Under the pieces are notes generated by a model that worked only from the letters and a program-made list of their open reading frames with translations, did not search any database and was not told the DNA's origin. Of a DNA stretch of 64,000 nt, positions 12,152-19,680 are shown piece by piece (the stretch's first letter is position 1; each line of letters starts with the position of its first letter). The translations under genes and the position numbers were made by a program. This DNA is from Staphylococcus condimenti. GTDB taxonomy: Bacteria; Bacillota; Bacilli; Staphylococcales; Staphylococcaceae. The stretch spans positions 1,054,001 to 1,118,000 of the forward strand of contig NZ_CP015114.1 of the NCBI RefSeq assembly GCF_001618885.1, given 5' to 3'.

Positions 12152-12510
12152 CTATAAACTAATCCTTTCACAGGAGCTTCTTCTTTTACTTCAAATCCGT
12201 ATTTTCTAAGCACTCTGGCAAGATAAGGTCTAGGACAGCGTGCTACTTCGCAGTATGTTTTATCTACAAAGATGTGCTCGCTTTCTGAAAGATAGTGTTT
12301 AAACCATTGTCGGATGCGATTACCTTCTTTATCAGCATCCACAAGGATAAAGACTGGGCGTTCATATAGAGATTCAATCATATCATCCAACTTATCAATC
12401 CCCATTGTCCCGTGTGTACACATGATTTGAACAGGCTCATTTATCACCTCTTGAACACGCTTTTTATCTGTCTTACCTTCAACAACGATTACTTTATCTA
12501 ACAATGCCAT
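12148..12510 (-). CDS. Toprim-domain protein (RNase M5-like nuclease/primase fold)
   Basis: 120-residue stand-alone Toprim protein. The fold's two metal-binding motifs are visible: Glu11 in VVEGKTD and Asp58-x-Asp60 in LVDADKEG. It resembles the N-terminal part of RNase M5 and small OLD/primase-like Toprim proteins. ATG 12510 (MALLDKVIVV) is preceded by TTGGAGTG; the earlier ATG at 12543 lacks a ribosome site. Substrate unknown. It is coupled to the downstream thioredoxin gene. Confidence 0.85.
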   Translation of the reverse strand: MALLDKVIVVEGKTDKKRVQEVINEPVQIMCTHGTMGIDKLDDMIESLYERPVFILVDADKEGNRIRQWFKHYLSESEHIFVDKTYCEVARCPRPYLARVLRKYGFEVKEEAPVKGLVYR

Positions 12511-12630
12511 ATTCACTACACTCCAATACTCTCGTGATATCATTGCATAATACTTGCAAACGTGGTGCTTAAGTTAAGAAATACGTATCGATATTTAGTT
12601 TTACTCACAAATTGATAATTTTATTTTAAC

Positions 12631-12701
12631 GCAGACACTTATCGCTTTGCATGAAACTTGTTTATGTTTCACATACTATGTAGAAGTTGTTAAGTGTCTG
12701 C
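12631..12701 (-). other. Structured leader element upstream of the Toprim gene
   Basis: An 11-bp perfect inverted repeat, GCAGACACTTA (12631-12641) and TAAGTGTCTGC (12691-12701), encloses an inner TGAAAC/GTTTCA hairpin. On the minus strand a candidate promoter TTGGTT-17-TAAAGT sits just upstream, so a transcript would begin at the 5' arm. There is no T run after the structure, so it is a leader or site rather than a terminator. Confidence 0.45.
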
Positions 12702-12737
12702 ACTTTACCGATATAGTTAGTTATAACCAAAACAGCG

Positions 12738-12774
12738 AAAAAAATAACCCCAAAATACAAAGTATCCTGGAGTT
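12738..12774 (-). terminator. Terminator of gcvH
   Basis: On the minus strand a 13-bp stem with G-U pairs (12746-12758 with 12762-12774) is followed by a T7 run. Confidence 0.8.
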
Positions 12775-12790
12775 GACTGCTCAATATAAA

Positions 12791-13171
12791 TTATTCACCA
12801 ATCATTTCTTTATATTGATCAGCTGATAATAAGTCATCTAATTGGCTTTCATCATTTAATTTCACTTTCACCATCCAAGCTTTTTCGTATGGTGATTCAT
12901 TAACGAATTCAGGGCTGTCTTCTAATTCTTCATTAATTTCTACAACAGAACCTGATACAGGTGCATATAATTCAGATACAGTTTTAACTGATTCTACGCT
13001 ACCGAAAGATTCGCCTTCTTCAATATCGTCTTCTGTTTCTGGTAATTCTACGAATACGATATCGCCAAGTTCTCCTTGCGCATATTCAGTGATACCGATT
13101 GTTACTGTATCGCCCTCAACTTTTACCCATTCATGTTCTTTTGAATATTTTAATTCCTCTGGCACTGCCAC
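12791..13171 (-). CDS. gcvH: Glycine cleavage system H protein
   Basis: 126-residue lipoyl carrier protein. The lipoylation lysine is Lys63 in [18 protein letters not shown]. GcvH shuttles the aminomethyl group between the P, T and L proteins of glycine cleavage; in Firmicutes it also serves as the lipoyl relay for LipM/LipL. No other gcv gene is nearby, which fits the relay role. Ribosome site AGGAGGGGA precedes the start. Confidence 0.96.
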   Translation of the reverse strand: MAVPEELKYSKEHEWVKVEGDTVTIGITEYAQGELGDIVFVELPETEDDIEEGESFGSVESVKTVSELYAPVSGSVVEINEELEDSPEFVNESPYEKAWMVKVKLNDESQLDDLLSADQYKEMIGE

Positions 13172-13328
13172 ACGAATCCCCTCCTATAAAATAAATGAAT
13201 ACATTTCAATGATGCCATATGAAGCCTTTTCATTCAACTATTTATAGACATCTTTTAATTTTTTATATTTTTTGGTTAATTTAATTATGCAAATTTCCGG
13301 CGTAGTAGTTACTCTGAAAAAACAAGAC

Positions 13329-13685
13329 CTAATTCACCCAAGTTTCTTTGTACTCTTTTTCGTTGAAACCAAGTGTAATTTTGTCACCTGAAACTGCTAG
13401 CGGACGTTTAACCAACATTCCGTCTGAAGCCAATAAATCCAGCTTTTCGTCGTCTGATAAATCATTCAAACGATCTTTAAGACCTAATTCACGGTATTTA
13501 CCTCCGCGTTTATTGAATAATTTATCAATCTCAACGCCTGTCTTATCAATAATGTCTTGTAATTCTCTTTTATTGGGATTAAGCTCCACAATGTCGATTG
13601 GTTCATAGCTTACACCATATTCATCTAAAAATTTGGCAGCTTTCTTACATGTTGTACAATTTTGATACTGATAAAATCTAATCAC
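13329..13685 (-). CDS. ArsC/Spx-family protein with CxxC
   Basis: 118-residue protein of the ArsC/Spx/MgsR thioredoxin-fold family. It begins IRFYQYQNCTTCKKA, with Cys10-x-x-Cys13 as in Spx and MgsR rather than the single cysteine of classical ArsC. FNKRGGKYRELGL and LVKRPLAVSGDKITLGF are family motifs. It may be an Spx-like regulator of RNA polymerase or a thiol reductase; I cannot decide. There is no arsenic operon around it. Confidence 0.85.
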   Translation of the reverse strand: MIRFYQYQNCTTCKKAAKFLDEYGVSYEPIDIVELNPNKRELQDIIDKTGVEIDKLFNKRGGKYRELGLKDRLNDLSDDEKLDLLASDGMLVKRPLAVSGDKITLGFNEKEYKETWVN

Positions 13686-13826
13686 AAATATTGACCTCCT
13701 TTAACTTTGTTTATAATATACCAAATTATCATTTAAAACGCTTTAATTTATAGGTTAAATTTTTTTTAGATTTGCTAAACATTAGTTATAATACAGATAT
13801 GATGATTTAATTAAAGGAGAGTATGA

Positions 13827-14153
13827 ATGATGGAAGCTATTAAAACACGAGAAGATTTCGATAAAATTATTCAAAGTGCAGAACCTGTGATTATTAAATT
13901 CGAAGCAGGTTGGTGTCCTGACTGCCGTGCTATGGATATGTGGATTGACCCTATTGTCAAAAAATACGATAAGTACAAATGGTATTCAGTTAACCGTGAT
14001 GAACTTGAAGAAGTAGCACAAGAAAATGAAGTAATGGGTATCCCTAGCTTATTAGTTTTCCAATACGGAGACAAACTTGCACATTTACATTCTGCAAATG
14101 CTAAATCTCCTGAACAAGTAGAATCTTTCTTAAGTGAAACATTCAACAAATAA
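13827..14153 (+). CDS. Thioredoxin-family protein with CPDC site
   Basis: 108-residue cytosolic thioredoxin-like protein. The active-site motif is Cys30-Pro-Asp-Cys33 in FEAGWCPDC, and GIPSLLVF holds the cis-proline. Two adjacent ATGs (13827 and 13830) follow AAAGGAGAG; either can be the start. It is transcribed alone, opposite to its neighbours, and ends at a strong bidirectional terminator. Confidence 0.9.
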   Translation: MMEAIKTREDFDKIIQSAEPVIIKFEAGWCPDCRAMDMWIDPIVKKYDKYKWYSVNRDELEEVAQENEVMGIPSLLVFQYGDKLAHLHSANAKSPEQVESFLSETFNK

Positions 14154-14164
14154 ATATAAGTAGT

Positions 14165-14204
14165 AAAACGGGCTGCGATTCAATAGAAATCGCAGCCCGT
14201 TTTT
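14165..14204. terminator. Bidirectional terminator
   Basis: Stem AACGGGCTGCGATT paired with AATCGCAGCCCGTT (to 14202) with T runs on both strands. It separates the convergent thioredoxin-like and nitroreductase genes. Confidence 0.9.
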
Positions 14205-14207
14205 CAT

Positions 14208-14750
14208 TTAATATTCTGAAATAAAGTTTTCAGTGTGACGTGGTTTTTTCGGAGGAATTTTTCCTTTTAAATCTGTTAGATATAAAAAGCCAACTAAATC
14301 TTCATCAGCTTGTACACCTAATACTTTTCTTACTTTAGGAGAAAAGATATACTCAGGTGACTTCCAACATGTTCCAATTCCGGCTTCATATAATAAAAGC
14401 ATGAGATTTTGTGCATATGTTCCAAATGCTAAATGATTTTCAAGATTTTCTTTTTGTCTAGGATCTCTTTTAACTATCATAACTAATAATCCGCCAAGTT
14501 TTGTTACAGCGTCATAATGACTTTGCTGTTTCTCAGGTTCATTTCTGAAAGCAAAGCGAGAAACTGAACGGCTCATATCTCCTAGTCGTTCTTTAGAAAC
14601 ATGCACAATTCTCCAAGGTTCCCTCATACCATGATTCGGTGCATCTGTAGAAAGTTTAAGTGCTTCATACAATGCTTCATCATCTATATGCATATCATGG
14701 TCAAATATTTTTACACTGCGTCTTGAAGTAATTGCATCTTTTAATTCCAC
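14208..14750 (-). CDS. Nitroreductase-family flavoprotein
   Basis: 180-residue FMN-dependent oxidoreductase of the nitroreductase superfamily. The N-terminal SRRSVKIFD and APNHGMREPWRIVHV are the FMN-binding signatures, and GIGTCWKSPEYIF lies in the C-terminal half. Translation starts at GTG 14750 after AAAGGGAG. A perfect 7-1-7 Fur box 24 bp upstream implies iron repression. Natural substrate unknown; an iron or flavin reductase role would fit. Confidence 0.88.
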   Translation of the reverse strand: MELKDAITSRRSVKIFDHDMHIDDEALYEALKLSTDAPNHGMREPWRIVHVSKERLGDMSRSVSRFAFRNEPEKQQSHYDAVTKLGGLLVMIVKRDPRQKENLENHLAFGTYAQNLMLLLYEAGIGTCWKSPEYIFSPKVRKVLGVQADEDLVGFLYLTDLKGKIPPKKPRHTENFISEY

Positions 14751-14773
14751 AGTCTAACTCCCTTTCATTTAAT

Positions 14774-14788
14774 GATAATCATTATCAT
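14774..14788 (-). promoter_or_regulatory. Fur box upstream of the nitroreductase gene
   Basis: TGATAAT-C-ATTATCA is an exact match to the 7-1-7 Fur/PerR-type inverted repeat. It overlaps the likely transcription start of the nitroreductase: TATACT/TATAAA-like -10 sequences lie just upstream of it on the minus strand. Confidence 0.85.
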
Positions 14789-14822
14789 TTATAGTATAGG
14801 ATGTCGACTGATTTAATTCAAA

Positions 14823-15548
14823 TTATTTGTTTGTTTTGTATATATTCAAAAGTTCTTTTAACTGGTTGACAGGAATTTGACCAGGTGCTTGCGGGACTCC
14901 TAAACAACCATATGAAATTGTTCCGCCAAATACACCTTGCGCAGTTCTTGAAACCAATCCTAATTGAGACATAGATATGCCTACTGTTTTCGCTTCTATA
15001 CTTTCTGACGCAGTAGCAAGTGCTTCTAACAAATTTAAAACATCTTGTTTTTCGTTCGGCATTACTGCAATTTTTAAGATATCAGCACCTATTTTATTCA
15101 TCTTGAAATATAAGAATTTTAAAGCTTCTAAGTTAGGTGTTTTTTCAAAATCATGTTGTGAAAGCACTACTTTTAACCCTGCAGATTGTGCTTGTGCAAC
15201 TAATTGCAATAATATTTCAGTTTGTGCTTCATCCCACTCAATATCTACCATGTCATACCCTTGAATTTGTATGAGATCTTGTAAGAATTCATAATAAGCA
15301 TTTCCATTTTTTTGTCCTTTACCGCCTTGCACTGTTGTACGATAAGTCACTAATATTTCGGCATCTAATTGCAAATCCTTTAATGTCTTAAATAAGTTTT
15401 CTAAATCAGCTATTTCAAAAGATTCACGTTGATCTATACGTAATTCAATAATATCGATACTACTTTGTTCCTTTACTAAATCTTTTTTTAGTTGTTCAGT
15501 AATCTCCTCTTTAGGAGCTATTGTCACTGCAATATCTACTTCACTCAT
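14823..15548 (-). CDS. aroD: 3-dehydroquinate dehydratase, type I
   Basis: 241-residue type I dehydroquinase, which converts 3-dehydroquinate to 3-dehydroshikimate in the shikimate pathway. The catalytic pair is visible: His132 in VLSQHDFEKTP and Schiff-base Lys159 in DILKIAVMP. C-terminal SRTAQGVFGGTISYGC and QAPGQI are family signatures. No other aro gene is close by. It lies 72 bp upstream of the nitroreductase, from which it is separated by the Fur box. Confidence 0.96.
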   Translation of the reverse strand: MSEVDIAVTIAPKEEITEQLKKDLVKEQSSIDIIELRIDQRESFEIADLENLFKTLKDLQLDAEILVTYRTTVQGGKGQKNGNAYYEFLQDLIQIQGYDMVDIEWDEAQTEILLQLVAQAQSAGLKVVLSQHDFEKTPNLEALKFLYFKMNKIGADILKIAVMPNEKQDVLNLLEALATASESIEAKTVGISMSQLGLVSRTAQGVFGGTISYGCLGVPQAPGQIPVNQLKELLNIYKTNK

Positions 15549-15618
15549 AGTGCTCCCCCACGTTTCTTTTAAATTAGTAGTTACTACTTTAACCTCAATT
15601 GTTATAATTATACCCTTG

Positions 15619-15708
15619 CTAATTTCGATCTAAAAAAATAATCAAAATAAAGAAAAATACTGCAATTAACAGTACTAATGTTGGTATTAGAAATCCTAGC
15701 CATTCCAT
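15619..15708 (-). CDS. 29-residue single-span membrane peptide
   Basis: A short frame starts at ATG 15708 with AAAGAGGTTACAAC upstream, a good ribosome site. The peptide (MEWLGFLIPTLVLLIAVFFF then ILIIFLDRN) is one long hydrophobic helix with a charged DRN end. It lies upstream of aroD on the same strand. Such tiny proteins are commonly missed. Function unknown; a membrane regulator or a toxin-like peptide is possible. Confidence 0.55.
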   Translation of the reverse strand: MEWLGFLIPTLVLLIAVFFFILIIFLDRN

Positions 15709-15976
15709 GTTGTAACCTCTTTCAAATACATATTCTATTTATTATATCAAAATTATTAATTGGATTGTATATTAGACAACTCTTTAACCCATAGTTTTTT
15801 TGTTATTTTTCCAAAAAGGTTGTGCTATATTTCCTTAATTTCTTTAAATTTTCAAGAAATACATGAATTTGTCATTGCTTTGTTTTTATCCCTATTATAA
15901 TATTAAAATTAACTATTATCAGTCTTAGAATTATGCAAATAATAGAGAGAGATTTTGACAAACGGGGTGTGAATAA

Positions 15977-16486
15977 ATGAAAGAGATACGCTTATTAACA
16001 CAAAGCGATTTAGAAGATGTATACAGACTCTTCAAAGAGGCGTCACAAGATAGAAGAAATATTTACACTTGGGCCATTTATGATGAAAGTAATATTTCTA
16101 AAGAATATTTTGCACACTTAATTGATGAAAATAATACAATCCAATACCTGTTCGGAGTTTTTCATAATGGCGTCTTAGTAGGTGCTCTTACTTTATTCCA
16201 TCCTATTATTGTTGGAACGAAACATAAGAGCATCATTGAAAATATGTATGTTAAAGATATCGATCACTTAGATGAGCAGTTATTGAACTCAGTCGTTGAA
16301 TTTTGTCAGGAAATGAATATAGAAAAGATATTAGCCCCAGTAGCTTCTAATAACATTGGCGCAATGGTATTTTATAGTGAATATGGGTTTTCAAAAGCAG
16401 GTTTTGAAACAAATTCACGGAAATATGGAGATCATTATATAGATGAACATTGGTTGATTTATCCAATAAAAAAAGTTACAAATTAA
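15977..16486 (+). CDS. GNAT-family N-acetyltransferase
   Basis: 169-residue protein with GNAT features: N-terminal IRLLTQSDLEDVYRLF, central beta strands YLFGVFHNGVLVGALTLF, and the C-terminal VASNNIGAMVFYSEYGFSKAGF, the typical acetyl-CoA-binding end with N..A..FY..GF. Start ATG 15977 follows GGGGTGTGAATAA. A TATAAT about 80 bp upstream could be its promoter. Substrate not predictable. Confidence 0.85.
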   Translation: MKEIRLLTQSDLEDVYRLFKEASQDRRNIYTWAIYDESNISKEYFAHLIDENNTIQYLFGVFHNGVLVGALTLFHPIIVGTKHKSIIENMYVKDIDHLDEQLLNSVVEFCQEMNIEKILAPVASNNIGAMVFYSEYGFSKAGFETNSRKYGDHYIDEHWLIYPIKKVTN

Positions 16487-16516
16487 AGCACTTAATTAAG
16501 TATTGGGGGTCAAAAC

Positions 16517-16912
16517 TTGAAATTCACAAAACTGGATTTAAAACAAGTTTTAGAGAGTGAGGTATCTACTGCTGATTTTCCAGAAACTTTAAAAAAGTTA
16601 CGAGGATGCGATGTCACTAAATATGTTTATAATGTTAAAAAAGGTGTCTATACTTTCAATGATCAGGATGGAGATGAAATCAGCATTAAAGGAAACAGTA
16701 CTTCGATATTAATTCCTCGACACGTTGACAAGTCTACCTTTAACGAGTTTTTGCAAGCTTCACGTGCTGGAGAATTTACTTTCGATGAGTTTAGTAATCG
16801 TGCAGCATCTTTAGGTATCGCTTCTTGGATAGTTGATTTAACTAATTTTGAAATCACCTATTATAATAAAGCAGGTGCTGTTGTTAAAACTATTGAATTA
16901 TCTGCATTTTAA
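16517..16912 (+). CDS. DUF1398-family protein
   Basis: 131-residue protein. The segment FSNRAASLGIASWIVDLTNFEITYYNKAGAVV resembles the end of E. coli YbcV and other DUF1398 proteins (C-terminal strand-rich region with W-[IV]-VD). It starts at TTG 16517 with GGGGGT 7 bp upstream. It follows the GNAT gene by 30 bp and probably shares its transcript. Function unknown. Confidence 0.75.
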   Translation: MKFTKLDLKQVLESEVSTADFPETLKKLRGCDVTKYVYNVKKGVYTFNDQDGDEISIKGNSTSILIPRHVDKSTFNEFLQASRAGEFTFDEFSNRAASLGIASWIVDLTNFEITYYNKAGAVVKTIELSAF

Positions 16913-16916
16913 TTTG

Positions 16917-16943
16917 CCTATTGGAGTTGCCAATAGGTTTTTT
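16917..16943 (+). terminator. Terminator of the GNAT-DUF1398 unit
   Basis: CCTATTGG (16917-16924) pairs with CCAATAGG (16930-16937), followed by T6. Confidence 0.85.
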
Positions 16944-16944
16944 A

Positions 16945-17032
16945 ATAAAAAAATTCGGTACATTCCCGTGTACCGAATTGACTAAGTAAAGTAAGTTGTA
17001 ATTAAGTGACCGCAAATCGTAACGGTTACGTT
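16945..17032 (-). ncRNA. Putative Zur-controlled small RNA
   Basis: The minus strand has a promoter TTTACA-17-TAATAT (17035-17063), then about 85 nt without a credible open frame, ending in the stem AATTCGGTACA/TGTACCGAATT (16952-16962 with 16969-16979) and a T7 run. No ribosome binding site is seen in it. Two Zur-like palindromes flank the promoter. The transcript itself is inferred. Confidence 0.55.
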
Positions 17033-17090
17033 TTATATTACAGTATATTTTTCTATTTGTAAACCATAAATCGTAATTTTTACGATTTAA
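17008..17090 (-). promoter_or_regulatory. Two Zur-box-like palindromes around the small RNA promoter
   Basis: TAAATCGTAATTTTTACGATTTA-type palindrome (two halves AAATCGTAA and TTACGATTT at about 17066-17090) lies upstream of the -35. A second, less perfect copy (AAATCGTAACGGTTACGTTTT, halves at about 17013-17033) covers the start point. Both resemble the Firmicutes Zur consensus AAATCGTAAT-N-ATTACGATTT. Confidence 0.7.
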
Positions 17091-17096
17091 TTTTAT

Positions 17097-17139
17097 TTAA
17101 AAAACAAGTGCAATGGTATCATCCATTTTGCACTTGTTT
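17097..17139 (-). terminator. Terminator of the YozE-like gene
   Basis: AAACAAGTGCAA (17102-17113) pairs with TTGCACTTGTTT (17128-17139), followed on the minus strand by TTTTTT. Confidence 0.85.
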
Positions 17140-17142
17140 ATT

Positions 17143-17346
17143 TCAATTATTTTCATATATACTCATTGCTCTATTGGCCGATTCTAAAAGATGATTTTCC
17201 ATATAATGCTCATGTACGTAATCGTAAATGTTTTGAACGTTAGTCTCTTCTTTTGGAAAATTGTGATCATTCATAATGTAATCAGCTAATTGACCAAACG
17301 GCGTATCATCTTCCATAAATGTGAGAATAAATTTATAAAATGACAT
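17143..17346 (-). CDS. YozE-like (UPF0346) small protein
   Basis: 67-residue acidic protein beginning SFYKFILTFMEDDTPFGQLADYIMNDHNFPK, which matches the start of YozE/UPF0346 proteins (SFY.....R......LA.....D..FPK). The C-terminal part is divergent. The family has a small helical fold and no known function. A ribosome site TGAGGTTG precedes ATG 17346. It may be a second, diverged copy alongside the core YozE of staphylococci. Confidence 0.65.
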   Translation of the reverse strand: MSFYKFILTFMEDDTPFGQLADYIMNDHNFPKEETNVQNIYDYVHEHYMENHLLESANRAMSIYENN

Positions 17347-17532
17347 TCAACAACCTCACTTAAAGGTATTTCCTTATCTGAAATTCAATAAATTTTTATT
17401 TTCGATACTCCGAAAAACATTTCTTATCAGTTTGATAGGATTTGTTCAATTATAACATATTAGTTAAATTAAAAATACAGTTTTTACAAAAAATTTTAAA
17501 ACTTAAAAATTGATTTCTTTTATTTTTCTTAT

Positions 17533-17814
17533 TTATGCTAATTCAGATTTTATAACCATTAATTCTGCATCTGTTAATGCTTCTAAGCTATGCTTTTCAT
17601 TCGGATCTATTCTCACCAATGAACCAGGTGCAATTCTTTCATCGAAATTTTCGCCTTTGAACTGGATTGTTCCTTTGACAGGAACAACAACCACACAACT
17701 CGGAGATGAATGTGTTGGAAGTGATTCTCCTGCTTTAAATACAATATTTACAATTGTTTGATTATCTGATTGATAAATCGGACCTGTTTTCCCTGTTCCT
17801 GTTATTTTTTTCAT
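17533..17814 (-). CDS. Cupin-domain protein
   Basis: 93-residue single-domain cupin. GESLPTHSSPSCVVVVPVKGTIQF and GSLVRIDPNEKHSLEA correspond to the two cupin motifs; metal-binding residues include the His of motif 1 and the His of motif 2. ATG 17814 has GAGGTGG upstream; a longer frame to 17847 would include that site. Small cupins of this kind have varied metal-dependent or binding roles; none can be assigned. Confidence 0.8.
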   Translation of the reverse strand: MKKITGTGKTGPIYQSDNQTIVNIVFKAGESLPTHSSPSCVVVVPVKGTIQFKGENFDERIAPGSLVRIDPNEKHSLEALTDAELMVIKSELA

Positions 17815-17984
17815 AATAACCACCTCTATTAATGTTGTATATTTCATGTTGTTTCTAGTGACTTAATTCCAAATTAACTAAAACCTCTGTAAATTACAAG
17901 TTCCGCATCATGAATAATTTTTGTTTATTCCTGATATTTTTCATCATTCTTAAAAAACATATTTTATATTTGTAGTTTAACACC

Positions 17985-18018
17985 TAAAAAGAGAGTTCGC
18001 ATTCTTGCGAACTCTCTT
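17985..18018 (-). terminator. Terminator of lemA-TPM unit
   Basis: Perfect 13-bp stem AAGAGAGTTCGCA (17989-18001) with TGCGAACTCTCTT (18006-18018), followed on the minus strand by T5. Confidence 0.9.
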
Positions 18019-18030
18019 AATTGAAAATTT

Positions 18031-18888
18031 TTAAAAACCTCTGCCAGCGCCTCCACCTGAGAAGCCTCCTCCGCCGCCGAAGCTTCCTCCGTTGTAGCCG
18101 CCACCTGATGAACCATTTCCAAATCCGCCAGAACCTGGACCAATCCACCACATGCCAGAATCATCTCGTCTTCTGCCGCCCCCTCTAGGAGGACCGCCAC
18201 CGCCATTTCTAGTTATTATAATTAAAATAATGATAATAATAACAAAAATAGCTCCAAATGATTCTAAGAAACCATTGCTTCCTGATTGATCAGTTTCTTT
18301 AGGCGTGTCTTCTTTAAAGTTTTTACCGTCGTAACCGTATGCTTTTGCGATTTCATCCCAAATCGCATTATAGAGATTTGTAATACCTTGGCTATAATAT
18401 TGCTTACTTTCTGCTTTATTATCAGCTTCTACTGCTTTTTTAGCATAAGGAGAAAATTTTTCGTCGATTAATCGACCAACTTTGGCATCATTAAGTACAC
18501 CTTCTAAACCATCTCCTACAGCAACCTGAACACCTCTATTATTATTTTCATTGTCATTATCCAAGTTAACTAGTATTACAATACCTCTATTGTGCTTTTG
18601 ATCTCCGACTTTGTAATGTCGGCCTGCTTCATACGCGTAGTCTTCTCTAGGTGTATGTCCAATTGATTTCATTGTCATGACTAAGATATCTGCATCAGTA
18701 CCATCCTGAAGTTTTTGTCCCTTTTTAACTATATCGTCTTTATCTTTTTGCGAAACAATGTCAGCGTGATCTTGTACAAAAACAGGTTTTTCGAGTGGCG
18801 GGAATTTTTCTGATGCTGAAACACTTTGTCCTACCAACAACAACCCAACAAACATAACAGCTATCCAGCCGATTATGCGTTTAATCAT
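18031..18888 (-). CDS. TPM-domain (DUF477) membrane-anchored protein
   Basis: 285 residues. A signal peptide (to about residue 25, VSASE) is followed by a TPM domain (about 30-180; PVFVQDHADIVSQ, GTDADILVMTMKS, NRGIVILVNLD, QVAVGDGLEGVL). A transmembrane helix follows at about 211-226, and the C-terminal tail is very Gly-rich (GGSFGGGGGFSGGGAGRGF). This layout matches the YgcG/Rcf3-like TPM proteins. Its start overlaps the lemA stop by 4 bp, and LemA-TPM pairs are conserved, suggesting a shared envelope role. Confidence 0.88.
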   Translation of the reverse strand: MIKRIIGWIAVMFVGLLLVGQSVSASEKFPPLEKPVFVQDHADIVSQKDKDDIVKKGQKLQDGTDADILVMTMKSIGHTPREDYAYEAGRHYKVGDQKHNRGIVILVNLDNDNENNNRGVQVAVGDGLEGVLNDAKVGRLIDEKFSPYAKKAVEADNKAESKQYYSQGITNLYNAIWDEIAKAYGYDGKNFKEDTPKETDQSGSNGFLESFGAIFVIIIIILIIITRNGGGGPPRGGGRRRDDSGMWWIGPGSGGFGNGSSGGGYNGGSFGGGGGFSGGGAGRGF

Positions 18889-19466
18889 TGAGATGAATCA
18901 GTACCGAAATCTACTTTTGGAGCTTTTTCGGCACCTTTATCAGCTTTAAAGTATTCTTTCTTATCAAATCCGAAAATTTTAGCAACGATTGTTGTTGGGA
19001 AGTGTCGGATGGCTTGGTTATATTCATTTACAGAATCATTATAATCTTTTCTTGAAACAGCAATTCTATTTTCAGTACCAGCTAATTCATCACGTAATCC
19101 AGTGAACTGTTTATCTGCTTTTAAATCAGGATATTTTTCACTGATTGCGAGCAATCTGCTTAATGAAGAATTCACTTCATCATTTGCTTCTGCTTTTTCC
19201 TTCGGTGTATTTGCACCAGCTAATTTACTACGTGCTTCTGATACTTGTTTAAAAACATCTTCTTCGTGTTTTGTATAACCTTTTACTGTATTAACTAAGT
19301 TAGGGATTAAATCCACACGTCTTTGAAGTTGATTGTCGATATTAGATAATGCTTTATCTGTATCTTCATCTAAACCAACCAATTTATTATATGGACCTAT
19401 CATCATCGCACCAATAATTACGATTACAATACCAATAATAATAATCGGGGTAAGTGTTTTCTTCAA
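18885..19466 (-). CDS. lemA: LemA family membrane protein
   Basis: 193 residues with one N-terminal membrane helix (TPIIIIGIVIVIIGAMMIG), then the long helical LemA domain: NQLQRRVDLIPNLVNTVKGY is the family signature, followed by AISEKYPDLKA and RKDYNDSVNEYNQAIRHFP. I place the start at TTG 19466, preceded by AAAAAGGAG; the upstream frame to 19628 has no ribosome site. LemA proteins are extracytoplasmic helical bundles of unclear function; here it is coupled to the TPM gene. Confidence 0.9.
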   Translation of the reverse strand: MKKTLTPIIIIGIVIVIIGAMMIGPYNKLVGLDEDTDKALSNIDNQLQRRVDLIPNLVNTVKGYTKHEEDVFKQVSEARSKLAGANTPKEKAEANDEVNSSLSRLLAISEKYPDLKADKQFTGLRDELAGTENRIAVSRKDYNDSVNEYNQAIRHFPTTIVAKIFGFDKKEYFKADKGAEKAPKVDFGTDSSQ

Positions 19467-19680
19467 TTTCTCGACTCCTTTTTCTAATAGATTCTTAACT
19501 TTATTATACATGAAATTTGCTAACATCACGATAATTGATACCATTCTGATTTTAATTACTGAAAAATTGTTGCAAAAATATTTTTCAGTAAAATAGTGCA
19601 TATAAGCAAAAAATATGTATAATAACAAATGTATTAGAACTACTAATAAAAGTTGAATAATTTATTAAGAAGGTGTTTAC

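Noticed and set aside
16517..16912. Phage origin for the DUF1398 gene
   Set aside because: Such proteins are sometimes labelled phage envelope proteins, but there are no phage genes around and the neighbours are housekeeping genes.
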